Of a stretch of 64,000 nucleotides of DNA, positions 17,828 to 26,519 are shown piece by piece. Within the stretch, counting starts at the first letter, position 1; the number at the start of each line of letters is the position of its first letter. The stretch is taken from positions 87,325-151,324 of the forward strand of contig CANJNI010000006.1 in NCBI GenBank assembly GCA_947475995.1, read 5' to 3'. The stretch is from Beijerinckiaceae bacterium. GTDB lineage: Bacteria > Pseudomonadota > Alphaproteobacteria > Rhizobiales > Beijerinckiaceae. The notes below the pieces were generated by a model, which saw only the letters and a list, made by a program, of their open reading frames with translations, made no database searches and was not told where the DNA came from. A program made the position numbers and the translations under genes.

Positions 17828-19966
17828 TTATTTCGCCAGCGGATCAGGCCGCAACTGGAAGTGCGCTGCGAGCGGCTTCGTGCCCTTGCCGCCCTCGATC
17901 AGCCAGGGCGTGCGGTCTCCATTGGTGGTCCAGAGGCCGCGGCCTTTCCAGCCGGCGTTCGGATCGTCGATCCGCCCGTCGAAGCCTTTCGCGTAAAAGC
18001 CCATCGGGTAAGGCACGCGCAGCACGACCATCTTGCCGTCCTTAAGGGCCACAAGGCCGTCGTTGAGATTGCCGGTCGACATGGGGACGTTTTCGCCCAG
18101 GCCGAATGTGTTGTGCTGATCGACCCAGGTGTAATAGCTCGATTCTGCGCTGTTATCGCCGATCCCCTCGAAGCCGGGGCCGGGATATTTGTGCAGCGTC
18201 CAGCCTTCCGGGCAATGATCGCCGAGCGCCTTCGGACCATTCAGCGGGCCCTTGCATTTGGACCGGTCAAAGGCCCCCAGATGTCCGCTCGCGAGCGAAA
18301 CCCAGACGACGCCGTTCTTGTCGATGTCGCCGCCGCGCACGCCAAAGCCGGGCGCGGGGACGTTGTAGACTTCCGCCAGCGCAGTCTCGGGCGGATTGGA
18401 ACCCGGATCAAGCCGCACGACCGCACCCGGATTGGAGCGTGACGCGCCCCATATCGAGCCATCCTTCGTGTGCGGCATCACCGCATAGAAGCCCGCCACG
18501 ACGCGCTTGTCCTTTGTCGGATCGACCGGCTGGTTGGGCTCGACATAATCGTCGCGCTTGCCGTTGCCGTTCGTGTCGAGCACAAGCGCCGTCCAGCCCT
18601 GCGCCTTCTGGATATCTCCGGTCTCCTCCAGAAGTTTGGTGTTGATCCAGCCGACAACCTGTCCGCCGCCGCTTGTCCACAAGGTGTTGTTCGCGTCGTA
18701 GCCGAACTGCAAATGGTGCGTGCCGAAGCAGGTCTGAAAGGCCGTGTATTTCTGCGTTTTCGGATCATACATGGTGATCCGGCGGGCGGAGGAATCGAGC
18801 GGGAACAGCTTCGCGGACGGGTGAGCCGAGCCCTTGCGGCAGAAGTCCGGATTCTCGGGCTTGTGTCCGGTGGCGGAAAGCCACAGGCGGCCCTTCTCGT
18901 CGAACATCGAATTGTGATTGTTGCCGTGCGTATCCCAGATCTTTTCCTCGCCCCAATAGGCCGAGGGCATCAGTGGATCTTTCGAGGCTGCGTGACCGGG
19001 GCCGAGCGCTTCGGGCGTGCCGGGCTCGTAGGTCATCATGAAGGAACTCTCGGCATTCTTCACGGGATCGAGAGTCGGAATCCTGTCGGTCGAATATTCG
19101 GGCGAGCCGTAGAGCGGGCCATAGCCGTTGACGGTCGGGTTGCGGCGGTCGCTGGAAATCAGGTCGTGCAGATATTGCTTTTCGTTCATCCAGTCGCGCA
19201 ACGTAACGACGATATTGCGCTCCTCGCCTTGCGGGCGCTGCGGTTTCGTCTTTGGCAATTCTCCCGCGGCGATCCGTCGTGTCCAATCGGCAAAATATTT
19301 CAGGGGCTCCGCATTCAACTGGCCCGCGACGATGTTGACCATGCTTTCGCCGCCCTGGCCCGACTGGATGCGCCGCATCCAGGCGTCCTCGTGCGTCGGC
19401 AAGTTGCTGAAGGCAGGCGGGAATGTGCGGGTCGAAAGTTGCCCGAGCTGGTGACAGCCCACGCAACCATTGTTCTTCATCAGGTTGATCCAGTCGGACT
19501 GCTTGATGTTCTTGGGAATATCCCCGGTTCCGCCGAACTGGTCGGCCCCCGGCATCCTGAGCATCGAATACCAGTAGATCGCGGGATAATAATGCGCCGC
19601 TGCGGCTTCACTGGGTGCGGGCTTCGCCGAGATCTGAACGGTCTTGCCGGGCTCGACCTTCTGCTTGTCGGAGTCGACAAGTCCATAGCCGCGCGCCCAG
19701 ACGTCATAGGCGCCCTTGGGAAGATCCGGCAGGACGAAGCGGCCCTGATCGTCCGTGACGACCATCTTGATGTAGCGCATCGGAAGCCGCGTCTCGGCGA
19801 TCACCCAGACGCCCGCCTCTGGCCCGTTGGGTCCGCGCACGACGCCGCCGATGTCGTCGGAATCAATGGCAGGCGCTTCCTGCGCGCGCAGCGAATGACT
19901 TGCAGACAGCGCCATTGCGGCGCCCGCAATTGCTCTCATGCTTCGACGGAATCCAGCTTTCTTCAT
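17828..19966 (-). CDS. exported carboxypeptidase-regulatory-like / haem c / beta-propeller protein
   Basis: 712 aa. A signal peptide (RRSMRAIAGAAMALSASHSLRAQ) precedes a carboxypeptidase-regulatory-like beta-sandwich at about 35-95 (GGVVRGPNGPEAGVWVIAE, DDQGRFVLPDLPKGAYDVWARGYG), then a single haem c site CVGCHQ near residue 165, then a long propeller-like region with repeated short blocks (IWDTHGNNHNSMFDEKGRLWLSA, LDTNGNGKRDDYV, GDIDKNGVVWVSLASGHL) similar to Vgb/SMP-30-type proteins. It should be a periplasmic redox-linked or sugar/lactone-binding protein. It is the last minus-strand gene after the dehydratase pair (103 bp gap), so it may be co-expressed. Function not known. Confidence 0.7.
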   Translation of the reverse strand: MKKAGFRRSMRAIAGAAMALSASHSLRAQEAPAIDSDDIGGVVRGPNGPEAGVWVIAETRLPMRYIKMVVTDDQGRFVLPDLPKGAYDVWARGYGLVDSDKQKVEPGKTVQISAKPAPSEAAAAHYYPAIYWYSMLRMPGADQFGGTGDIPKNIKQSDWINLMKNNGCVGCHQLGQLSTRTFPPAFSNLPTHEDAWMRRIQSGQGGESMVNIVAGQLNAEPLKYFADWTRRIAAGELPKTKPQRPQGEERNIVVTLRDWMNEKQYLHDLISSDRRNPTVNGYGPLYGSPEYSTDRIPTLDPVKNAESSFMMTYEPGTPEALGPGHAASKDPLMPSAYWGEEKIWDTHGNNHNSMFDEKGRLWLSATGHKPENPDFCRKGSAHPSAKLFPLDSSARRITMYDPKTQKYTAFQTCFGTHHLQFGYDANNTLWTSGGGQVVGWINTKLLEETGDIQKAQGWTALVLDTNGNGKRDDYVEPNQPVDPTKDKRVVAGFYAVMPHTKDGSIWGASRSNPGAVVRLDPGSNPPETALAEVYNVPAPGFGVRGGDIDKNGVVWVSLASGHLGAFDRSKCKGPLNGPKALGDHCPEGWTLHKYPGPGFEGIGDNSAESSYYTWVDQHNTFGLGENVPMSTGNLNDGLVALKDGKMVVLRVPYPMGFYAKGFDGRIDDPNAGWKGRGLWTTNGDRTPWLIEGGKGTKPLAAHFQLRPDPLAK

Positions 19967-20069
19967 GCGTCTCTCCCCGTGGCCGATCTTGCAGCCGGTT
20001 CCTTAGCTGGAACTTGGCCGCAAGTGTGCCGTTGAAAGAGCGCTCTGGCAAGCGAGGATATTCCGCCGT

Positions 20070-21386
20070 TCAGGCGTAGATGTTCTTCTTCGCCTTGGAG
20101 GGGAGGACGCGCTGTTCGATGAAGTTGCTGACGAGCGCCCGCATTTTCTGCTCGTCCCATGTGTTTCCGTCTACGGCGTCCACCGGGAAGTCGAGCACCG
20201 GAATGCCGGCCTCCTCAAGAGCCTGATTGACTGTCTTGACGCCCCACCAGCCGGCGATGGACAGGCCGCCGTCGACGCGATGCGTGCGGGCTTCCTCGAT
20301 CGCCCATGCGCTGCCGAGCCCCGGAATGTGCATCTGTTCCGACATGGTGACATAGCGGCTGGCGAGGGCGCGGATCGGGTCGCGGCCGCCGTAACGGATG
20401 TAGCCATCGCTGGCGATGGACAGATAATTGGAGCGCACGAAGACCGCGCCGTACTTCTCTTCGAATTCGGTGAAGAAATCGAGGTTCTGCCAGAGGCCCT
20501 GTCCGACATACATCAGCCGGATCTGCTCGTTGGGGCAGGCCCACATCTGGTTGTCGGCGCGGTGCTTGATCTCGTCGCGGAAAGCGCGCGCCTGCTGGTA
20601 AGCCCATTCGGTGCCGCGATGCCACTGGATGCCCATCACCTGTCCCATCACTTCGCCAAGTCGTGCGGGAAGCTTCGGGGCGGTCTCGATGATGGTGCGG
20701 ATTTCATGGAAGTACTCTTCCTGCGCGTTCACCCGATTGATGATCTCGCGCAGGCGGTCGTAATCGAGTTTCTTGCCCGCGACCTTTTCGGCGGCCGCGA
20801 TGAGATCCTGATATTGGGCGGCGAGCGCGTCGATGCGATAGTCGCCGTCGAGATCTTCCCACTGCCAGCGCGACATTTTCCACCACTCGGGCGTGGGACG
20901 GTCCAGCACCGGCTGTTCGATGGGAATGAAGGGCGCGCCCGAAATCGCCGACATGACCTCGGCGCTGCGCTCATTGATCGAGGTGCAGAGCAGCGAAGGC
21001 ATCGGCAGGCCGCCCCACGGCTTGTCGGGATTTTCCTCGTCGAGCATCACCGCGAGAGTGAGCGCCGCATAGCGACTGAGATTGCGATGGTAGCCGCACT
21101 TGTCGAGAAAGTTCGAATAATAGCCCGACTGACGTTTGGCGGCCACGAGGCCCGAATACCAGACGTCCGTGATGAACGGGATGTCGAGCGCTTCGAGAAT
21201 TTCGTGCGGCACGAGTGCGCCCACAACCGCATAGGGCTGGCCGCCCTGGAACACGTCCTTGCGCAGGCCCTCGAACCATTCGCGCTGATAGGCCCGCAAG
21301 GTATGGCTCACCTTGAGTTGCGTGAGCGATTCATGTTTGCGCTTTGCTTCTTCACGGGCCTTGGCGGCGTCAGTGGGAGCGCTCAT
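20070..21386 (-). CDS. 2-hydroxyacyl-CoA dehydratase / benzoyl-CoA reductase-type subunit (large)
   Basis: 438 aa from ATG 21386, preceded by an ideal AAGGAGG and overlapping the upstream stop as ATGA; the longer track ORF is not used. The fold signature is that of HgdB/BcrBC proteins: VVGALVPHEILEALDIPF, then a Cys in DKCGYHRNLSRY (C97), a second in SLLCTSINE (C134), and IRLMYVGQGLWQNL before the second Rossmann half. Two Cys match the usual Fe-S ligand positions, but the C-terminal half has no Cys at the expected third site; C284 lies just before the IRLMYVG strand. In known systems the enzyme dehydrates (R)-2-hydroxyacyl-CoA radically and needs an ATPase activator, not seen here. Confidence 0.75.
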   Translation of the reverse strand: MSAPTDAAKAREEAKRKHESLTQLKVSHTLRAYQREWFEGLRKDVFQGGQPYAVVGALVPHEILEALDIPFITDVWYSGLVAAKRQSGYYSNFLDKCGYHRNLSRYAALTLAVMLDEENPDKPWGGLPMPSLLCTSINERSAEVMSAISGAPFIPIEQPVLDRPTPEWWKMSRWQWEDLDGDYRIDALAAQYQDLIAAAEKVAGKKLDYDRLREIINRVNAQEEYFHEIRTIIETAPKLPARLGEVMGQVMGIQWHRGTEWAYQQARAFRDEIKHRADNQMWACPNEQIRLMYVGQGLWQNLDFFTEFEEKYGAVFVRSNYLSIASDGYIRYGGRDPIRALASRYVTMSEQMHIPGLGSAWAIEEARTHRVDGGLSIAGWWGVKTVNQALEEAGIPVLDFPVDAVDGNTWDEQKMRALVSNFIEQRVLPSKAKKNIYA

Positions 21387-22537
21387 CGGGCGGCCTCCTT
21401 GCGGCCGGGGATGCCGGCAAAAAACGGTTCGAGTTCGGATGCGATGGCAGAGCGGCCCTTGTCGCGCAGGGCGTCGTGGAACAGGAGCTGGACCGGCTTG
21501 CCCATGTCGCGGAAGGTCTTCGCAAGGCGCGGCGTGTCCCAGCCGAGCATACGGTCGCTGGGGGGGATGTACATGACGATGGCGTCGATATCGCTGCGCG
21601 CAGCTTGCTCCATCATCCATGTCTCGCGCGCGGCGGGCGGCCAGACGCCGGTTGTCGGCACGTCGCTCCAGTATTTGTCGAGGATGGCCTGCAGCGGATC
21701 GAGCTTCGTTGAAATGTCGTCGCCTGCGGCGCGTGCGCCCCAGGTGTCATCCTCGGCCACCACATTGGCTCCGGCCGCTTCGATCAATTGATGGACGTTG
21801 GTGTGGCCGAGCGGCTCGGCGGTGATGAGCAGCACATTGTGTCGCGCCGAAAGGGCGGGGCCGGCGGCTGCTTCGGAGATGAAGGATGCGAGCGCCTGCG
21901 CATAAGACTGCGGGTCCATGAAGTAACCTGCGCCGATGGCCTGCATGGCTTCGACGCCGCCGACCGTCCCGGTGGCGCGCAGATTGCCGAGCCGGCGCTG
22001 CAAGGCGCGCGTGCTGTTCGTCGTCTCGATGGCGGCCACCAGCGCGGCGTCGTCGACCTTTGCGGCGATGCGTCCGATGCGTTTCACGAGATCGCGGATA
22101 CGGTCCTCGTTATAGACGCGCACGGCTTCGCGCTGGCTTTGCATCAGATCGTAGATGGCAAAGGGCGGCATTTTCGGCGCGCGGCCGAGACGATAGATTT
22201 CCTTCAGGAAATAATAGAGCTTGTCGTAGGGGCGCGAGAGCACGAGCAGATCGAGAAACTCGAAATCTCCGTCCACACCAGCCTCGAACAAGGTTCGTGT
22301 TTCGGGCGGCAGCTCAGGATCGACATAGATGTCGGCGACCGGCGTCTTGCGGTCGAGATCGGCGGTGATCAAGATCGGCACTGCGCCCGCAGCCATGATG
22401 AGTTCCGTCGGGACCGTGTGGCCAATGCGGCCGATCACCTTGCGCCCTGCGGCGTGAGCGGCACGCGCGGCTTCCTGCCGATGCGCATAATGGTGCGCGA
22501 GCGTCTGGAACGCCGCTCCGCGTTGAGGTTTTTGCAT
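21383..22537 (-). CDS. 2-hydroxyacyl-CoA dehydratase-type subunit (small), entirely cysteine-free
   Basis: 384 aa. It begins like HgdA/HgdB subunits (AAHAAGRKVIGRIGHTVPTELIMAAGAVPILI) and continues with FLDLLVLSRPYDKLYYFLKEI and VLLITAEPLGHTNVHQLIEAAGANVV, matching the two-Rossmann architecture. No Cys occurs anywhere in the translation, so it cannot bind a [4Fe-4S] cluster through cysteine. TADLDRKTPVADIYV occupies the place of the first Cys region. Start ATG 22537 overlaps the CoA-transferase stop by one base (TAATG) and its own stop overlaps the large subunit start (ATGA), so three proteins are translated in series. Confidence 0.75.
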   Translation of the reverse strand: MQKPQRGAAFQTLAHHYAHRQEAARAAHAAGRKVIGRIGHTVPTELIMAAGAVPILITADLDRKTPVADIYVDPELPPETRTLFEAGVDGDFEFLDLLVLSRPYDKLYYFLKEIYRLGRAPKMPPFAIYDLMQSQREAVRVYNEDRIRDLVKRIGRIAAKVDDAALVAAIETTNSTRALQRRLGNLRATGTVGGVEAMQAIGAGYFMDPQSYAQALASFISEAAAGPALSARHNVLLITAEPLGHTNVHQLIEAAGANVVAEDDTWGARAAGDDISTKLDPLQAILDKYWSDVPTTGVWPPAARETWMMEQAARSDIDAIVMYIPPSDRMLGWDTPRLAKTFRDMGKPVQLLFHDALRDKGRSAIASELEPFFAGIPGRKEAAR

Positions 22538-23718
22538 TAGACCACTCCAGCCGCTTTCAGGCGTTCTGTTTCATCTGCGCTGTAGCCGAGTTCGGCCAGC
22601 ACTTCATTCGTATGTTCGCCGAGTTCGGGCAGGCGCTTTTCGAGAGCGGGACCATCGGCATCGGCCACGAAGCCCGCGTTCATCAGACGCATGGCCTTGC
22701 CATCGGCGGTGGCGCTGTCCTGCAACATGCGTCGCTCGCGCAGGGATGGCATGGACAGAAGTTCGCCGGATGTGCGGACTTTTGCGGCGGGCGCGCCGGC
22801 CTCCATCAAGGCCCTTTCGAGATCGCTCGCCTTCAGCGGCGCGATGCGGCGCGACAGTTCGGCGCGCAATTCATCCTTGTTGGCGAGACGCGACGCGGGC
22901 TTTTCATAGCGCGGGTCCTTGATCAGTTCGGGAGCGCCGAGCACGCCGCACAGGGCTTCCCAATGGTTCTGGAAATTGCCGCTGAGCCACAGCCATCCAT
23001 CGGTGGTGCGGAAAGGTCCGACCGTGGGGCGATCCTGCACGATCGGTTGCGTCGCCTTGATGCGGTCGCCGCTGATCATTTGGCGCACGAGGCCGGGCCC
23101 CATGAGGACGAGCGTTGCGTCCAGCATGGCGACGTCGAGATGCTGCCCCTCGCCGGTGCGTTCGCGTCGGATGAGCGCCTGGAGGATCGCCGAATAAGCC
23201 ACGAAGCCACTGAAACAATCGATGCTGAAGCCGCGACCCTGCGAGGGAATGTCGTTGTCTTCGCCGCTCCACGCCATCCCGGTCATGGCCTGAATGGTAT
23301 GGTCATAGGCGGGCCATCTGGCCATCTCGCCGCCCTGTCCGAAGCCGGTGATGCTGCAGGTGATGAGGCGCGGATTCAGCGCGCGCAGATCCTCATGGCC
23401 GAGGCCTATTTCGGTGAGCGCGCCGGGGCGCTGGTTCTCCACCATGACGTCGGCCGTCATCGCGAGTGCGCGCACGATGGACTGGCCTTCGGGGCTCTTG
23501 AGATTGACGGTGATGGAGCGCTTGCCGGCATTCACCGCCGCAAAGGCAGATCCGACATTCCAGCCCGGCTCCTTGATGAATTCGCGGAAATCATCGCCGA
23601 TGCCGGGACGCTCGACCTTGACGACGTCCGCGCCCAGAAGGCCCAGATGGTAGGTGCAGAAAGGCCCGGCGAGCGCATGGGTCAGATCGAGAATTCGCAG
23701 GCCTTCGAGCGCCTTCAT
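22537..23718 (-). CDS. class III CoA-transferase (CaiB/BaiF family)
   Basis: 393 aa, normal for the family. It opens MKALEGLRILDLTHALAGPFCTYHLG with GADVVKVERPGIGDDFR, and carries the catalytic-Asp region RLITCSITGFGQGG...YDHTIQAMTG, plus SRRIAPLKASDLERALMEAGAPAAKV near the end. It moves CoA between acids, here presumably activating the imported acid for the downstream dehydratase subunits, with which it is translationally coupled. This gene order parallels HadA-HadBC of clostridial 2-hydroxyacid pathways but with no activator gene. The ABC binding protein is 58 bp upstream. Confidence 0.88.
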   Translation of the reverse strand: MKALEGLRILDLTHALAGPFCTYHLGLLGADVVKVERPGIGDDFREFIKEPGWNVGSAFAAVNAGKRSITVNLKSPEGQSIVRALAMTADVMVENQRPGALTEIGLGHEDLRALNPRLITCSITGFGQGGEMARWPAYDHTIQAMTGMAWSGEDNDIPSQGRGFSIDCFSGFVAYSAILQALIRRERTGEGQHLDVAMLDATLVLMGPGLVRQMISGDRIKATQPIVQDRPTVGPFRTTDGWLWLSGNFQNHWEALCGVLGAPELIKDPRYEKPASRLANKDELRAELSRRIAPLKASDLERALMEAGAPAAKVRTSGELLSMPSLRERRMLQDSATADGKAMRLMNAGFVADADGPALEKRLPELGEHTNEVLAELGYSADETERLKAAGVV

Positions 23719-23776
23719 GTCTTTTTAATTCCCCGAATGGTGTGCGCCGCCGCTGATGCGCGGCGGCGCTTCTTGA

Positions 23777-24796
23777 TCAGTTGGCGCCGAGCAATTGCAC
23801 GAGGCCGGGGATTTTTTCCTTGATGGTCCGGAAGTCGGGCGTCGCCATCTGGGGGAGCGGCAGCGTGCCGGGCACACCGTTGATCGGCGAGAAACCGTCC
23901 TTGTTAAGCACGGCCTGCCCGTCGACGCTCAGCGTAAAGGCGGCGAGCAACCTGGCGATATTCGGATGCGGGGCCTTCTGCATGATCATCATGCTGGTGT
24001 CGGAAGAGATCGTCGGCTGCGGGAAAATCTCGCCGATCGGCGCGCCCTTATCGAGCAGACCCACGACGACCTGATGGATGCCGGGCGCGTAGATTGCCTT
24101 TGCGCCGGCCGCAATCTGCTGAATGCCCGGAACCGCGCTCGGCGAGAGCGTCGCGTTCTGGCCGAGCGCCTTGATGAAGCCCTCCCCATAGGTGTCGCGC
24201 ATCAGCACATGCCAGAGGGCAGGCGAGCCGCCGACGCGCGGGTCGATGGTCAGCACGCGGCCCTTCCACTTCGGGTCGATCAGGTCCTGCCACGTCTTCG
24301 GCGGGTCCTTGATCTGGTCCTTGTTGTAGATCAGCGAATAGGGAATGTGCGAAACGATCACCGAGAACGGCGTCTTCACATGCGCATAGGGAGCCAGACC
24401 CGGCACGATATCGATGGAGGCGAACATGCCCTTGGCGTGCATCTGCTCCTGCAGCAACTTATCGGTGTCCAGGACGACATCCGCGACCGGGCTGCCGCTT
24501 TCGTGCTCGGAAAGAAGACGTTGGCCGAGCGCGCCGGAGATGAGGCGCGTCACCTCCAGTTCGATGCCGTACTTTTCCTTGAACTTGGCCACGAAGGCCT
24601 GAATGATCGCCGGATCGGTGACGGCATAGAGCGAGCCCTTGCCTTCCTTCTTGGCGGCCTCGATCAACGCCGCGTCGACCTGCTGGGCGGAGGCGATGGA
24701 GGGCAGCATGGCGGCGGCCATTGCCGCACCCGCAACCTGCTTGATGAATTTCCGGCGCGTCGTCCGGCCTTTTAGCATTCTGGTCATCTGTTTCAT
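23777..24796 (-). CDS. ABC-type extracellular solute-binding protein family 1 (FbpA/iron-type), Tat-exported
   Basis: 339 aa. The N-terminus holds TTRRKFIKQVAGAAMAAAMLPSIASAQQ, a twin-arginine signal. The mature protein has the FbpA-like order: LIEAAKKEGKGSLYAVTDPAIIQAFVAKF, VADVVLDTD, YSLIYNKDQIKDPPKTWQDLIDPKWKGR and LSVDGQAVLNKDGFSPI. This subfamily binds ferric iron, but also organic acids, phosphonates and thiamine; the tyrosine pair typical of iron binders is not seen, so an organic ligand is more likely. AGGAAGGGG precedes ATG 24796. It lies between the permease (25 bp upstream) and the CoA-transferase. Confidence 0.85.
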   Translation of the reverse strand: MKQMTRMLKGRTTRRKFIKQVAGAAMAAAMLPSIASAQQVDAALIEAAKKEGKGSLYAVTDPAIIQAFVAKFKEKYGIELEVTRLISGALGQRLLSEHESGSPVADVVLDTDKLLQEQMHAKGMFASIDIVPGLAPYAHVKTPFSVIVSHIPYSLIYNKDQIKDPPKTWQDLIDPKWKGRVLTIDPRVGGSPALWHVLMRDTYGEGFIKALGQNATLSPSAVPGIQQIAAGAKAIYAPGIHQVVVGLLDKGAPIGEIFPQPTISSDTSMMIMQKAPHPNIARLLAAFTLSVDGQAVLNKDGFSPINGVPGTLPLPQMATPDFRTIKEKIPGLVQLLGAN

Positions 24797-24821
24797 CCCC
24801 TTCCTGTTATGGCGGTCCCGA

Positions 24822-26519
24822 TCAGCTCATTCTTGCAGAGTATCGCGAAAAGAAAAGCATGATGGCGACGCCGACGGACGTTACCGCCGTCACCACGATC
24901 GACATGGCGGCAAGCTGCGGAAACGATCCGAAAACCCACAGTTCCGTCATGACGCGGCCGATGACCGGATTGCGGGCTCCGCCCAGCAGGCTCGACGCAG
25001 TGACTTCGCCTGCCGTGTGAATGAAAACGATGATCCAGCCCGCCACCAGCCCCGGAACCGAAAGCGGCAGAAGCACGCGCCAGAATGTGCGGCCGGGTCC
25101 TGCGCCGGCGATCCGGGAGGCTTCGGACAGGTCGATCCCGATGCCGGACGCAGCCGCCGCCGCCGCACGCGCCGCGAAGGGCAGGGCCATCGCCAGATAA
25201 GCGAGGAAGAGGATCGTCAATGTGCCGTAGAACTGGAAAGGTTTGGGGGTGAAGGTGATCAGGAACGCGATGCCGATCACCGTATGCGGCAAGGTTGCCG
25301 GAAGGCTCATCACGATATCGGCCCAGCGGCTGCTCGCGCCTTTCTGCTGGCGGGCCTGCAAGGTCACCAGCGCGGCGATCAGCACCGCCACCGTCGCGAC
25401 GGCCGCTCCCAGTGAAAAGCTGGTGACGAAGGCGCGGCTTGTGGGTCCGTTTTCGAACAGCACGAAGCGATAATTGGCGAGACTGAGCTGGTTCCAGCGC
25501 ACGATCGGCGTCCAGAAGGATTGCAGCGAGACCAGAATGAGCCCCAGCACCGGCAGGACGGACGTCGAGACCAGATAGGCGATTGCGAGAATTTTCGCCG
25601 GGATGCGCAAACGTCCCAGTCTTATGCGACCGGCGCGCGCGCCGCGTCCGCCTGTCACCGCATTGCGGTCTCCCGGCGCCAGATAGCGCTGCGCCAGAAG
25701 CAGCGATTGCACGACCGCCACCATGGCGGCGCTCAGCAGAAGTCCGGCTGCGGTCTGCGGCGGGAATTGCTCGAAGAGCCGATAGATATAGACCGAAATC
25801 ACATCCATGCGGGCCGCCGTGCCGAGCACGATCGGCACCGAGAACAGCCCGATGCCGGCGATGATCGCCAGCAGCGACGCCGACGCAATGGCCGGGCGTA
25901 TGGCGGGCAGCGTTACTCGCAACATGGTGCGAACAGGAGGAGCGCCGCTGACGCGCGAGGCTTCCTCCAGAGCGGAATCGAGTCCGCGCAGGGCCGCCGA
26001 AACGACGAGATAGACGTAGGGCGTCAGATAGAGGCCCGTGATGGCCATGAGGCCGGCGGGCGTATAGATGTTCAGCGGGCCGGTGAAGGACTCGACGCCC
26101 ACCAGCCCCAGCAGCCAGCGCAGAAAGCTGTTGCCGAATCCGACATTCGGATCGAGCAGGATCGCCCAGCCGATGACTCCCGCGATGGGCGGCACGATCA
26201 TCGGCGCGAGCGGCAGCAGTTCGCCGGCAGCTCCCAGATCGCCGTCCGTGCGCTCATTGATGAAGGCCAGCAGGGAGCCGATGATGGTCGCGATAAAGGC
26301 TCCGCCCATCACGATGATGGCGGTGTTGAACATCACGCGGCCTAGCGCCCCGGAGGCAAAGGCCGCAGTGAGTTCCTTCAGGCCTGCGGGCGCTTCGCCG
26401 ATCGTGCGCCAGATGGTCACCCCGAACGGAAAGATCAGAAAAACCGCGACGAGCGCCACAACGCCCATCACGAGGGGCGCGAAAAGCGGCTTGCGCCGGA
26501 CTGGGCGGGAGGCGCTCAT
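24822..26519 (-). CDS. ABC transporter permease, fused double-domain (FbpB/PotBC-type)
   Basis: 565 aa from ATG 26519, which overlaps the ATPase stop (TAATG). Two permease halves of about 6 TM each are joined, as in FbpB. Each half has an EAA loop: LDSALEEASRVSGAPPVRTMLRVTLPAIRPAI near residue 200 and GIDLSEASRIAGAGPGRTFWRVLLPLSVPGL near 480. Both EAA loops would contact the ATPase. With the ATPase and binding protein it makes a complete importer in the inner membrane. The ORF as given by the track runs upstream without homology. Confidence 0.92.
   Translation of the reverse strand: MSASRPVRRKPLFAPLVMGVVALVAVFLIFPFGVTIWRTIGEAPAGLKELTAAFASGALGRVMFNTAIIVMGGAFIATIIGSLLAFINERTDGDLGAAGELLPLAPMIVPPIAGVIGWAILLDPNVGFGNSFLRWLLGLVGVESFTGPLNIYTPAGLMAITGLYLTPYVYLVVSAALRGLDSALEEASRVSGAPPVRTMLRVTLPAIRPAIASASLLAIIAGIGLFSVPIVLGTAARMDVISVYIYRLFEQFPPQTAAGLLLSAAMVAVVQSLLLAQRYLAPGDRNAVTGGRGARAGRIRLGRLRIPAKILAIAYLVSTSVLPVLGLILVSLQSFWTPIVRWNQLSLANYRFVLFENGPTSRAFVTSFSLGAAVATVAVLIAALVTLQARQQKGASSRWADIVMSLPATLPHTVIGIAFLITFTPKPFQFYGTLTILFLAYLAMALPFAARAAAAAASGIGIDLSEASRIAGAGPGRTFWRVLLPLSVPGLVAGWIIVFIHTAGEVTASSLLGGARNPVIGRVMTELWVFGSFPQLAAMSIVVTAVTSVGVAIMLFFSRYSARMS

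Noticed and set aside
18470-20035. 521-residue plus-strand ORF over the propeller protein
   Set aside because: Antisense shadow; the minus frame has a signal peptide and CVGCH motif.
20280-21791. 503-residue plus-strand ORF
   Set aside because: Antisense to the dehydratase pair, which has ideal overlaps and ribosome sites.
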